From Symbiodinium natans (taxonomy: Eukaryota > Sar > Dinophyceae > Suessiales > Symbiodiniaceae), in NCBI GenBank assembly GCA_905221605.1, contig CAJNDS010000846.1, positions 231,001 to 295,000 of the forward strand: a DNA stretch of 64,000 nucleotides, given 5' to 3'. Both the position numbers and the translations under genes were made by a program. Positions 53,426 to 64,000 of this stretch are shown here, piece by piece. Below the pieces are notes generated by a model. It saw only the letters and a list, made by a program, of their open reading frames with translations, was not told the DNA's origin and did not search any database. Position 1 is the stretch's first letter; each line of letters begins with the position of its first letter.

Positions 53426-53784
53426 CCCAGGAAGCCCTAAATTCTGCTCGAAGGGGCGCCTTGTCGAGGGCCCCGATGGAAGTGGCGAACTGGAGGCCTT
53501 CGCGAAAGACCTCCAGAAGGGCGAGGGAAAGGTAACGAACGTAACCCGAAACCGAACATCCCTAAACTCTAAACCCTAAACCCTAAACCCTAAACCCTAA
53601 ACCCCTAACTCCTAACTCCTAAACCCCTACACCCCTACTCTAAACCCCCCAATGCCCTCAAACCCTGAGGCTGAGATTGTTTTTTTGGATTCGAGAGTCA
53701 GCAGATTTGGGACCCGAGGGTTTGGGTCTTGAAGTTTTTAGGGCCTTCTGGGATCCAAGCCATAAAATCTAAGATTTAGGATAC

Positions 53785-53815
<31 letters not shown>

Positions 53816-53864
53816 AGCAGTGCTTAGGGAGGAATAGCTGCAGAAACCCTGTGTATGTTCGTGA

Positions 53865-54068
53865 TCAACTATCCGGAAAAGATGGCCGCAATTCTGGGAA
53901 CAGCCCCATCACACGTGCCAGCACATTTGCCCAATGCCGATTAATGATTAAAGAGGCTTTCAATGTATTTGTTTTTTTGGGGAAGTTTGAGTGTTCCGTG
54001 CCACTCCTGATGAGCATGTCGGCGGCAGCGTTCCTTGATGTCAATCCCTCAACCCTAGGCCCCAACAT
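53865..54068 (-). CDS. Open frame of 67 codons, product unknown
   Basis: The minus frame reads MLGPRVEGLTSRNAAADMLI and continues with mixed residues. The plus strand is open too (113 codons, partly reading an array), so the strand is not settled. Confidence 0.17.
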   Translation of the reverse strand: MLGPRVEGLTSRNAAADMLIRSGTEHSNFPKKTNTLKASLIINRHWANVLARVMGLFPELRPSFPDS

Positions 54069-54132
54069 GCAAAGTGCATGGCCGCCCCCGACGCCTCGAG
54101 CACATCGCGCCCCTCACTGTGCCTGGCTTATG

Positions 54133-54190
54133 TTTAGGGTTTAGGGTTTAGGGTTTAGGGTTTAGGGTTTAGGGTTTAGGGTTTAGGGTT
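54133..54190 (+). repeat. Telomere-like array, TTTAGGG, perfect
   Basis: Eight exact units directly after an open + frame (53803 onward). Confidence 0.92.
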
Positions 54191-54199
54191 TGACTTGCG

Positions 54200-56984
54200 G
54201 GTTTTGGGGGCTTCGGGTCAAGGGACTCAGAGTTCAAAACCCTACACCTAAGCCCAAAAACCCCTTGAACCCAATATGATCCCTTTAACCCCCTGAACCC
54301 TAAACCCTAAACCCGAAACCCCCCTATAATACTATAGACCCTTAAACCCCTTGAGCCCATTGGGCTTGGGAAGGTTTGGGGGTGCTGGTGCTTGTGGACG
54401 GCTTATCGCTTACGTGGCTTTGGATTAAGGGCATGGTCTCGGGATCGGGGCTTAGGGTTTCGGGCTTCGGCCCTACATCCTAAACGCTACTACGAAGCAG
54501 GGGTACGGCGCGTACACACCTCGAACTCAAAACCCTGAAAGCCCCAGAGGCTAAATAACGGCTAAACCCGAAACCCTAAAACCCCCTTTCCTTGCGACAG
54601 AAAACCTCACATGCCCCTGCGGCTCTCCGTTCTCTTCACTTGGCTGAACTGCCACAGAACTGCCCCAAGTAAACCCCTTTCATACCGGGCTTGGGCGACC
54701 CATTTGATACCGCCATTCCGAAGGGTCATCGTTCTTTGCCTTCACTTCTGCTCCCACCCTCTCACACCCTTAAGCCATCACCTTCAAGCCATCCCCTGCT
54801 GAGGCCCTGAGCCCCCGGAAAGAGAAGCAATCCGAAACTAATCTTCTCAAGTTGCTGGGAAACTACGTAATCTTCTCAAGTTACTGGGTCACCCCTGCAT
54901 GTTAGATCTCCATAAGCCTCTCGACACTCCAAACTTAAGCAACTTCCACTCCATGCCGTTCATCATCTCATTGTCATTGTTTGCCCATAGGGGGTGGCCA
55001 GTGCCTGTAACAGTGATCCGGTCCAAGCGTTTGGCGAGTAGGGTCAGGGGTCGCTGGCAGGTCTACTTCCTAAGACCTAAGAGGAAACTTGCACAACAAG
55101 AGGGTGACACACTTTGGGAGCTTAAACAGAGAAACACGATATCTACTCCCTCACTTTGAGCACTTGCAAGTTACACAAGGCTTTCGGGTCGGGTTGAGGG
55201 CCTGCTTTAGGGTTGGGAGGGTTAGGGCGCAGGGTTTAGGTAGGAGGGTAAGGGGATCCTGTGATGGGATTAGAGACCCTGAGCTCGGCACCTTAGAACG
55301 TGGTTGATCCGCGAGTAGTAAGCTTGAGCTTTCACATTCCTCGGGCTGAAAGGGCTTACAGGGTTTAAGGGCTGAGGCTCAGGGTTTTAAGGTGGGGACT
55401 CCAGCATTCCGCAAGTTGAGCCCAGGGGAGCAAACCCAAAACCCTGAACCCTAAACCTGAAAACCCCACACTTTTGGGAAGCGTACTGTGAACTTGGTCT
55501 TCTCAATTGCCAGAAGCCCCCCAAAAAATCGCACATGAAGGTTAAACCCGAAACCCTAAAACGCAAAACATATGGTCAGTTCTCGAAATCATGGTTACTT
55601 TTGAGGCACCCAACATAAACAAGAGGGGCCTCAGTCTGAAAGTGACCTTGCGGATCCACATGAGGTTCCCATTCTAGTATTATCCTTTATGCTTCGGGGG
55701 CCCATACTTTCGATCAACCCAGCCCCCCGAAAACATCTGCCCTCAACCCTAACGCTAAACCCTCAATCAACAACAACCAGGGTTTAGGGTTTAGGGTTTA
55801 GGGTTTAAGGCCCCCCAACCCCCAAGATTTGGGTTAGGCTCCCTATGGCGCGGGCGAGTCTCGGCCCAATCTTCATCTCTGAGAAGACGGGCGACTCAAC
55901 CGCCTGCAAGCAGGACAAGAGGATGGGTTTAGGGTTTAGGGTTTAGGGTTTAGGGCTTATAGGGTTTAGAGATAGGCTGTGGGGGAGTGCGGCGGGTTAA
56001 GAAAGGTTATGCTCTCCGTTGCCATCGCTAATACTAGACTCTATTGCCTTGTCATGCACACAGCGAGAACAAATCTAAAGAACTGTCTCCTCGGCATTGA
56101 TCCCTAAACCTCAAAGTTTAGGGTTCAGGGTTTTCAGTACGATGTGGAGCCTATCAGCCGCCGTCACCACCGGAACCCGAGTTTGAGCCGCCAACAGGCG
56201 CCGCCCAGAATCCTTGGGGCAATCCTAAAGCCCCCAAGCCTCGCATTCTCATCAACAATCGGGCTGCGCCTCGGTCTGCGACTCAGAAATCTGCAGATCG
56301 CTGAGCTGATCCTCGGGGCGGCGGCTTCAGGGGTTTAGGGGTGCAAGGTCTTAGGTTTTTTGGGTTTTACGGGGTTTCAGGGTTTCAGGGGGTTTAGGGT
56401 TCGGCCTGATCTGCAACTTGAGGCAAAGGAACCTACAACGACATCGAAGGACTGTTTGGGGGTTTGGGGTCAGGGGGAACTGCAGGCTTCCGCAAGAGAA
56501 GAGACGTGCACAAGAACAGGCGGGGCGGGGCTAAGCCCTAGGGCTTAGGGCTGAGGGTACACCTCCAGAATCCTAAACCCCCAAAACCATAAGCCTTATA
56601 AGCCCATCCAAGCCTTGCCCAACCAACACACACCCACACGCACATCTTGGATCCAGGGGCCAGGAAGTCCCTCTCAAACTCGTGCAGCAGCAGCACGCCC
56701 AAACCTGCAACGGGGATTTGGGTTTCGGCTTCGGAGGTAGCAGTTTGTGACATTGTGTGCAAGCAAACGGCCTCCTCCCTCACTCACTCACTCTCTCACT
56801 CACTCACTCTCTGTCTCTGTCTGGGGCCTTAAGCCCAATCACTCGAAACCCGAAGCCGCAAAAGCCCAAGACCCCCAACCACAAACCCTCAACACCCTGA
56901 TCCCTCAACATCTAGAGCATGAAGCCTCAGCTCCCACCTTTGCAGCCTGATGCTCTAGAACCCCCACACCCTCAACCCTGAACC
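54200..56984. other. Unassigned with scattered short arrays
   Basis: Arrays at 54290-54320, 55780-55820, 55925-55975 and 56325-56405. TAATCTTCTCAAGTT.CTGGG is duplicated at about 54840 and 54869. No gene supported. Confidence 0.45.
55570..55690. mobile_element. TIR family 8 element, copy b, right end lost
   Basis: TATGGTCAGTTCTCGAAATC then ATGGTTACTTTTGAGGCACC match copy a; the right terminus is not found. Confidence 0.5.
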
Positions 56985-57118
56985 CTTAAAGCCTAACCCT
57001 TAAAACCCTAAACCCTAAACCCGAAACCCCGAGCCCTAAAACCGTAAACCTGAAACCCTAAACCCCAAGCCCCAAGCCCCAAACCCTAAACCCTAAACCC
57101 TAAACCTCAACCCTGAAC
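56985..57118 (-). repeat. Mixed CCCTAAA array
   Basis: CCCGAAA, CCCCAAG and CCCTAAA units. Confidence 0.83.
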
Positions 57119-57197
57119 CCTTTCCTGCCGGGCCTTGGCTTCGAGCTCTGCCTGTTCGGCCCACTCGGTGGATGTACCTTGGGCTGCGAACACCAAA

Positions 57198-57382
57198 ACC
57201 CCTAAACCCTAACCCCTAAACCCCTAAACCCCTAAACCCCTAAACCCCTAAACCCCTAAACCCCTAAACCCCTAAACCCCTAAACCCCTAAACCCCTAAA
57301 CCCCTAAACCCCTAAACCCCTAAACCCCTAAACCCCTAAACCCCTAAACCCTAAACCCCTAAACCCCTAAACCCCTAAACCG
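57198..57382 (-). repeat. Long homogeneous 8-mer array, CCCCTAAA
   Basis: About 22 units, one 7-mer interruption. Confidence 0.94.
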
Positions 57383-58244
57383 AGGTTTTGCCTAGAGGTC
57401 ACCCTTCGACCCTTCCAATAGCCCTTAGATCCGAAGCTAAACCCAACCGACTCCCCTAAACCCTTTTGGTGCCGCCAGGAACTGTCCCATAAAAGGGTAC
57501 CTCACACTGGGGTTGGCCACAGTATGCCAAGCCTAACGGGGTGCTCTCAGCAGCCCAAACCTATGGTCCAACCCTAAACCCTAAACCCTAGAACCCTAAA
57601 CCCTGAACCCTAAAGCCTTAACCCTAAACCCTGAAGCCCTAAACCCGAAGCCCTAAAACCCAACTCCCAAAACCCTCGACCCCAATCGAAACACCATGCA
57701 TCCCCAAGCCCAAGCTGCTCGTCCCGACCATCCGGAGCACCCACCTGATCTCACTGTTTTTTTTTTTTTTTTTACTTTTACGGGTTTTGCGGGTTCGGGG
57801 TTTGGGGGTTGAGGGTTTAGGGTTAGGGCTTAGGGGCTTAGGGGCTTTGGGGTTTAAGGTTTTTAGGGGTTTAGGGGTTTAGGGCTTAGACTACTGGGGA
57901 TGTCGGTGCTTAGAGGCTAAAGCGGTTGCAGGACATCTGTCGTAGACGCTGGCACAGACCCCAATCGCCCAAAGTCAACTCAAGCCTTCCCTTAATCCTA
58001 TAGACCCTAAACCTAATACCGCTAAGCCCTAAGCCCCACGTGAACCTAACCGTACACTTGAAACCCTGGACCCGAACTAAACCCTAAGGATTTGGGGTTG
58101 GAGGTTTAGGGTTAAGGGTTTGGGGCTGACGATTGAAGGCTATTGAAGGCTCAGAGTGTGGGATTTCAGGGCTTGTTGTCCTGGGTTTTTTGGCACCTGC
58201 CCATTCCGCCATCCAAAAAAGACTTCCCCACCCCTAAGCCCGAA

Positions 58245-58310
58245 ACCTTAAACACCCTAAACCCTAAACCCTAACATAAACCCTAAACCCTAAACCCTAA
58301 ACCCTAGACT
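58245..58310 (-). repeat. Telomere-like array, CCCTAAA
   Basis: Seven units with one CATAAA break. Confidence 0.85.
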
Positions 58311-58529
58311 CTGGCTTCCCCTTGCTCGCCTGTATCACTGCCGTGACACCAGGGTAGTCCAGGCCCCTGTTGGGCTTTTGGAGGCACTGTGTCTGGGTTC
58401 GTCGTCCTTTACGCCCTGAACCCTAAACCTTGAACTTCCTAATCCCTGTGCAGGGCCTACAGTGCAGGGTTCCAGGGTTCAAAGACTCAGTGTTTCTTTT
58501 ATGTTTTTCTTGTTTTTTTTTCTATCTGT

Positions 58530-58554
58530 TTTGTGTGTGTGTGTGTGTTTTGTT

Positions 58555-58591
<37 letters not shown>

Positions 58592-58625
58592 GGGGAAGGG
58601 GGGGAAGGCGGGGGGAAGGGGGGGC
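58530..58625 (+). repeat. GT repeat, T-tract, then G25 and GGGGAA block
   Basis: T10 (58561-58570) passes directly into G25 (58571-58595). Confidence 0.95.
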
Positions 58626-58899
58626 ATGGTGCAGGGCCGCCGAGCGTCGGGAGAATTTACGAGAACCTCCAAACACAGGAGGCCTTCCTTATATGAGTTG
58701 TATAGAAAATTTTCATACATATATATATATACACACATTCAAAATCTATGTATACATGACTATATATGTATATATATATAGCATGCGCATCAATGTATGA
58801 ATGTATATATATATATATATATGTATGTATATGTATACGTATACGTATATGTATATGTATATGTATACATATATATGTAATGTTTAAATACATTGGTGG

Positions 58900-60700
58900 T
58901 GTCAGTTTCGCGGGCTTCGAGTCCCACAGTTGCGTGTCTCAATATGGCCTGTAAATGGCCTTCTACGCCCTAAACCATCAACCCTAAACCCAAAGCCACG
59001 ATTTCATTCCCGCCGAGGACTTCAACAGCTCGACCCTCTAGTTTGCACTGGTGTCCCTGGGCGACCAGCACCTCATGCTTCATGGGCATGATACAGAGCC
59101 AAACAACATTACCAACATACTTCAAAGAGAGGCAGCAGAAGCAGCTTGCAAAAAGAAGGGACCCTGTTTCGGTAGACATTTGCATTCACTATAAGTAAGC
59201 TACTGTAGATTAGAACAGAATGAGGGCCTCCCTCAGACACAGGGAATATCTTAATGCCTAGGCCCTAAACCGCAATCCGCTTCTTCAAGCCCCAGGCCTG
59301 AGCCCTTAAACCCTCAAACCCCGGACTTCCTGGAAGTCACGTCGGATGTGAAGAGGATGCCACTTTCCGCGGCACGGAATCCGTCCTTGGCCGATGTCCG
59401 GTATGTGGTTGGGAGTTTTCGGGCACGTGCTATTGGCCCACGTCTTGGCCCTGCAGCCCTCAGAAACCTCAAACCTGACCAGCCCCCGAATTCAGCCGGG
59501 CTTCGGATTGTTCCGTGCGATCTTGCTGCTTCCTCAGCCATTTGTTGAGAACCCAGTCTTGTTGTGTCGTCTATTGGTCGTGTAAGTACCAAGTATGAGT
59601 CATGTTACGGTAGCAATGACCCATGGCATATCCTGAAAGACATTAAGAAAAGAAACATGCAACAACTATGTGCGCATGCATGGAATGTATGCAGATGTGT
59701 GTGTGTGTGTGCATACATATCTGTATGCACATATTGTAGAGCCCAACAGCTTCTATGGAAGTCCCGCGTTGCCTAAACCAACTATGCCATCCCACGATGG
59801 TCCCACGATGGCCAACTTTGTAACCTAGATCAATCCTTCTACAATCACCAAAAGTCATGGCAGCAGCGAGAGCCGCAAACTGCGATGAGAGCCAAACTTT
59901 AAGCAATGAACTCCGAACAAGTCCCAACTCAGATCAAGACAAAGCCTACAGCCACAGGAGCCACCGGAACACTGACAGCTCTGCGATCCAGGGATAAGGC
60001 ATACCAGTAGGAGATAGGCTTCGGGACTTTGGGGTTTGGGGTCTAGGCCTTCAGGTGAGAGTGCCACAGGGGTGGCGGAATCTGGGCCCACCACCTCTCA
60101 CCCACACTCTCACACCCCATCACACCTCCCACCTGCCCAGCATCTTGAGTTGAACTTTCAACCCACCTTCTTGCAAGAATCTTGGTGCGCAGGCGTGCAT
60201 GAAAGTACACTAAGTACACTTTTGGCAAAGTCGCCTCGTGCCTTGCAAGAGCATCTGGAAAGGTAGCATGTATGGCGATGTCCCTACACACACACACAGA
60301 CACGGGGGCGCGCACGACACACAATGAAGTAGCCTGCGTTGCAAGCAAGCAGCAGGCGCGAGTGAATCTCAAAGACCTGCCGTGGCTTGGTGTCTTGTCT
60401 AGGCTCGATAAACCCTACAACCCGAAACCCTAACCGCTTCTAGCAGGAGGGTTAGGGTTTCCTAGGCTGGTTTAAGGTGGACTGCATCTGAGAACTCCAC
60501 ATCAGGGAGGCTCTCAGGAGAGGAACATTAGATCATTAGGCTTCAGGAATCTGAGCAGGAAAGGGTTTGAGGCCTCAATTTTTAGGGCTCGAAGTCGAAT
60601 GGGGACTTGTTTTTGGCTTAAGGCAATCCAGAAGGGATTCTAGGAATGGAAGGAAGGGTACTGCTGGCCTGGCCTCAGGGCCCCAGGGACTTATGTTCTA
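58900..60700. other. Largely array-free unassigned sequence
   Basis: The longest stretch with few arrays after the RRM locus. Open frames on both strands at 59314-59592, 59643-59927 and 60036-60372, none recognised. The best place in the right half to look for expressed exons. Confidence 0.45.
59730..59927 (-). CDS. Exon-like frame, product unknown
   Basis: Minus frame with LLKVWLSSQFAALAAAMTFG and HRGTIVGWHSWFRQRGTSIE. It then runs into a GT/CA repeat (59696-59712), as expected if an intron follows. Confidence 0.18.
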
Positions 60701-60703
60701 TAC

Positions 60704-60797
60704 TAGGATGGCCCTTAAACAACTCTGGAAAATGTTCCTGAATATGATCCTCTTAAACCCAATAAGGGAAAATATAAAATGTCCCCAGGCCCTACCC
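60704..60797. mobile_element. Family 6 short element, copy b
   Basis: TAGGATGGCCCTTAAACA, CCTCTTAAACCCAATAAGGG and GTCCCCAGGCCC; same order as copy a. TIRs are weak. Confidence 0.58.
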
Positions 60798-60921
60798 AAT
60801 ATGGGAGTTCAGGGTTTCAGTGGTCCATTCTTCGGGCACCGTCACTCGCTTTGGCGACAGGGCCTTCTGTGGAGGCTCGGTTCACAGATGCCCACGGAAT
60901 TCTACTGGCCTGGGAGTCGCC

Positions 60922-60980
60922 CTAAACCCTAAACCCTAAACCCTAAACCCGAGACCCTAAACCCTAAACCCTAAACCCTA
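60922..60980 (-). repeat. Telomere-like array, CCCTAAA
   Basis: Eight units, one CCCGAGA. Confidence 0.9.
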
Positions 60981-61118
60981 CATGGGCCTTGGGGGTCCCT
61001 ACTTTTCGTGCATTCGTATCGTTTAGGGTACCATAGAAATGGGCTCACAAATTCGGAGACAGGGCCCCACCCCGCAAGAAGCAACTGTCAACCTAAGGCT
61101 CCCACCCTAAACCCTCTT

Positions 61119-61215
61119 CTAGACCCAGGAGTAACCTAGGAATAAAGAGGGTAACCCTTTTGGTTTAAAGGGATTTATGAGGAAATAAGGGCCTGCTCTG
61201 GGTCTCAGGTCCTAG
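61119..61215. mobile_element. TIR family 5 element, copy c
   Basis: CTAGACCCAGGAGTAACCTA at the left; CTGGGTCTCAGGTCCTAG at the right; CCTTTTGGTTTAAAGGGATT inside. Confidence 0.7.
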
Positions 61216-62343
61216 CATTTAACCTACAACATCAGAGACCTTCCAATAATCTCGAGCCCTAAGCCCCAAAGAATTGTGCCTCTAAGCCCACTCCAGAGAG
61301 CCGAAACGCCTGGACGGGAGTTTAGCGGCTTCGTTTGTCGGTGACGTGCTCAACTCACTCTTGGACAATGTTGGGGTGTTCGCGTTTTGAGGATGATTTC
61401 GGGTTTAGAGCTTCCTATACATGGTGCACCATCACAACCCCCACCGCCCATGGTTCAGCCGGTTCCTTTTCTGTGTGCCGTTCCGCGGGCTGCTTGCGGT
61501 TTGGGGTTAGGGGGCTCAGGGTTTAGGGTATCGGGTTTAGGGCTTTGGGACGTATTGTTTCCCCTGGTAAAGGTGCGGGCCCTCCCCTGCTGGCCTGCAG
61601 GTTTGAACCCTCAAAATCCGAAGCACTGAGAAAAGCACCTAGTAGCTAACCATCAACCCAAGTTATTTGGCGGCTCTACACCCCCAAACCCTAAGTAAAC
61701 TATGTAGACACAAAAACTCCTAGACCCTACACCCCTAACCTCAAAAACAAAACTTGCCAACACACGCCTCGGCGTAGTAGGCTGCCACCCGGCCGGTTAG
61801 AAAAATGGCCTGGGGTTGAGGTTTTATTTACGGCTTCGGGTTTAGGGTCTGGGGCTTTAGGGGTTTTGGGTTTAGGGTTTAGGGTCTGGGGTTGAGGTTT
61901 CTGCATCACACACCTGGTGAAGATGCACGCTGACACGCAGATGTCATGCGACAGGCAGAGACCTCTACAGTTGGATTCACAACACTCCACCCCGCCCTAA
62001 AGAATAAAAATCCACAACCACAACCGTGAGCAATCCATATTCCGGTGTGTCTAGGGTGAATTTACAGGATCTCCCGACCAAAACTTTAAACATTAGGGTT
62101 TAGGGTTAAGTTTTCGGTTGATTTCAGTGGTAATGCTCTATAAGGGGGTTGTTTCAATAAATAGGGCTTGGGGCTACAGTTAGGGCTTGGGTCTTAGGAC
62201 CAACAGCTCCCAACCAACCCTAAACCCTAAACCCTAAACCCTGATCCGTGAGAATGCTCAGGCGAAGCGTCCACAATCTTTGGCGGCACATCCTGAAAAT
62301 ACTGCTTCGCCTTGGTTGCTTGGGGACTGTGCGAATTCCCCAA

Positions 62344-62518
62344 AGAGCCCAATACCCCTTAAAAAGGAATCCACCTTAAATCATATTGAGGATCCCTATA
62401 CAATTATATAAAGGTACAGTCCTCAATAGCCCTTAAATCGGGAATGTACCTTAAATCATATTAAGGAACCCTAGATCATTTAAGGCATATTCCTTCATTA
62501 AAGGGCATTGGGCTCTCT
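62344..62518. mobile_element. TIR family 4 element, long or nested copy
   Basis: Ends AGAGCCCAATACCCCTTAAA and TTAAAGGGCATTGGGCTCTCT (inverted). The interior holds two further ACCTTAAATCATATT units, as if one copy had inserted into or duplicated within another. Confidence 0.68.
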
Positions 62519-62519
62519 G

Positions 62520-63220
62520 TCCAGGCGGGGTAAGGGTTGAGGGGCTTTGGCATGTCTGTAGCTGCTGGGATGAGGCAGGGGCTTGGGGGTGCGGAGGGCT
62601 CAATTGCGATAGGTCTCGGGTGAGACATGTTAAGTTGGCTATTTTAAGGTGCTTCGAGATGCCCTGTGAACTTACACCAAGTCCTAGAAGAACTCGGCAT
62701 CGACATCACAGCTCGCAAGATGTGTCAGAATCGCGAAACAATGATCATTCTAGCTGTTGTGCTGATTAATGGTGCTGGGTGATGGCTCTAGCCGCGGCCA
62801 CGGCTGGTACGGATTCAATTTCGCAGAGAAAAAGCGAATGAGCGCAGGGCTACACTGCACCCGCCGATCTTGCAGACAAAAAGCCAAGCATCCAGACCGC
62901 TCAATCGGACAAGACAACCCTATGCTTTTGGGCACGCGGCGGAGACCACACAGCGCCAAAACGTCGTGGTCATGTCCTCCGTCGGCACCACTTGGTAGGT
63001 CTGCACCTGAGCTTTTGTGTCCTTTTCAGCCCTTCAACTCTCATGAAACCATGATCCCTAAGCCCTAAGCTAGGGTTTAGGGCCTGCCGCCTTTGGGGCT
63101 CAACGCGCATACCCCGCGAATAATCAATAGCTGAAAGTGATCATAGAACTATCACCCAGCCTGGCACAGCACCTAGAGTCGCATTGGCTATGCTTGATGG
63201 TTCGTGGGACACTTTGAAGT
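62520..63220. other. Unassigned, array-free sequence
   Basis: Overlapping frames on + (62769-63068) and - (62959-62750); neither recognised. Confidence 0.45.
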
Positions 63221-63270
63221 AGGGTTTAGGGTTTAGGGTTTAGGGTTTAGGGTTTAGGGTTTAGGGTTTC
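63221..63270 (+). repeat. Telomere-like array, TTTAGGG, perfect
   Basis: Seven exact units. Confidence 0.92.
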
Positions 63271-64000
63271 AGAACCAGCTATTCCTCTGTAAGCCGGCGG
63301 GCAATAGTCTCCGGCACACTCACATCTTCACGAGCCAGCATGTCTTCAAATGTGTGCTGCTCGGCAACCTGTCGTGGCGCTTTGGCTGTCGTTTCTTCAG
63401 GAGATCATTGGCCATGCGAGCAGGACTCTATGTGTCTAAAGCTTTCTGGGCTATCCTTCAGGGCTATGCCTACAAAGTCAGGAATGCAGTCACTCCCAAG
63501 TTGTATGCAAAAGCCGTAAACCCTAAACCCCAAACCCTAAACCCGAAGGGTTCTAGGGCTGGAGGTGTCTCGATTGGGCTTCAAAGGAGGGACCCTGTTT
63601 AAGGGACTTGTTGGCTGCCCTGGGTTTGCTTAGGCATTATCATAGAGACTATATAAGGTATATATATATATATGTATATATTATATGTAGGGGGAATATA
63701 GGGGAATGCACTGAAGTTAGGGGGGGGGGGGGCCTTTGTCAGTTGCCATGGGGTATGAAAAGCTAAACGTCTATGGGCTAATAGAGTGGTCAGGACTTAG
63801 CGGTCCCGCGGAACTTTAGAACGCTATTCCAAATCTCGGTAGCCCCGTAACCATATCATGGTAGCCTTTGTAGGTGTTGGGCACTTTTGACACAGGAACC
63901 CGGAAGCCAATAAGGGCAGAAGGGTACCACTGGGCTACCGAGAAATCAGCCCAAGTTGAAGGTTAAGGGTTCAAGGTCTCAGTTGTGAATCCCGAGGCGC

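Noticed and set aside
59314-59592. 92-codon minus frame and 66-codon plus frame
   Set aside because: Both strands look equally protein-like and no motif or start decides between them; left unannotated.
1-64000. A true chromosome end
   Set aside because: Arrays occur in both orientations throughout and neither end of the window is a terminal pure array.

Overview
The window looks like nuclear DNA of a dinoflagellate, possibly Symbiodiniaceae-like, although the species cannot be fixed from sequence alone. Three things point this way: (i) more than a hundred blocks of TTTAGGG/CCCTAAA telomere-type repeat scattered in both orientations through the whole 64 kb; (ii) a tandem, same-strand array of three genes for a single-RRM, Mei2-like RNA-binding protein; (iii) an apparent GC-AG intron at the same place in those three genes. 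GC-AG and GA-AG introns, tandem unidirectional gene copies and expanded Mei2-like RRM families are all known in dinoflagellates. There are no bacterial gene cassettes, rRNA genes, confident tRNA genes or CRISPR arrays.

Layout. 1-19 kb: short, often GC-rich non-repetitive islands (about 60-150 bp) separated by telomere-like arrays and by short hairpin-forming TIR elements; some islands are exon-like but none is recognised. 19.2-26.5 kb: the RRM locus, three minus-strand copies in a tandem block repeat of about 2-3 kb, whose copies differ by array, microsatellite and TIR-element insertions. 26.5-47 kb: islands, arrays and elements again, with two-exon or single-exon candidate genes near 34.1, 35.9 and 43.7 kb. 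47.1-48.2 kb: a CCCTGG hexamer satellite and a duplicated segment carrying a dispersed motif of about 25 bp. 48.3-64 kb: a sparser mix of arrays, elements, G-tracts, TA microsatellites and unassigned sequence.

The strongest biological signal is the repeat ecology. At least nine families of short non-autonomous TIR elements are seen; one family has 8-bp target duplications. The RRM paralogs act as natural filled and empty sites: telomere-like arrays and TIR elements are present in one copy and absent at the matching point in another. One telomere-like array appears to sit inside a small TIR element. Together this suggests that interstitial telomere repeat is inserted and mobilised in this genome rather than being only a relic of chromosome fusion. 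Most open reading frames here are short and fall in repeats; apart from the RRM genes, every coding call is tentative. All alignments were done by eye.
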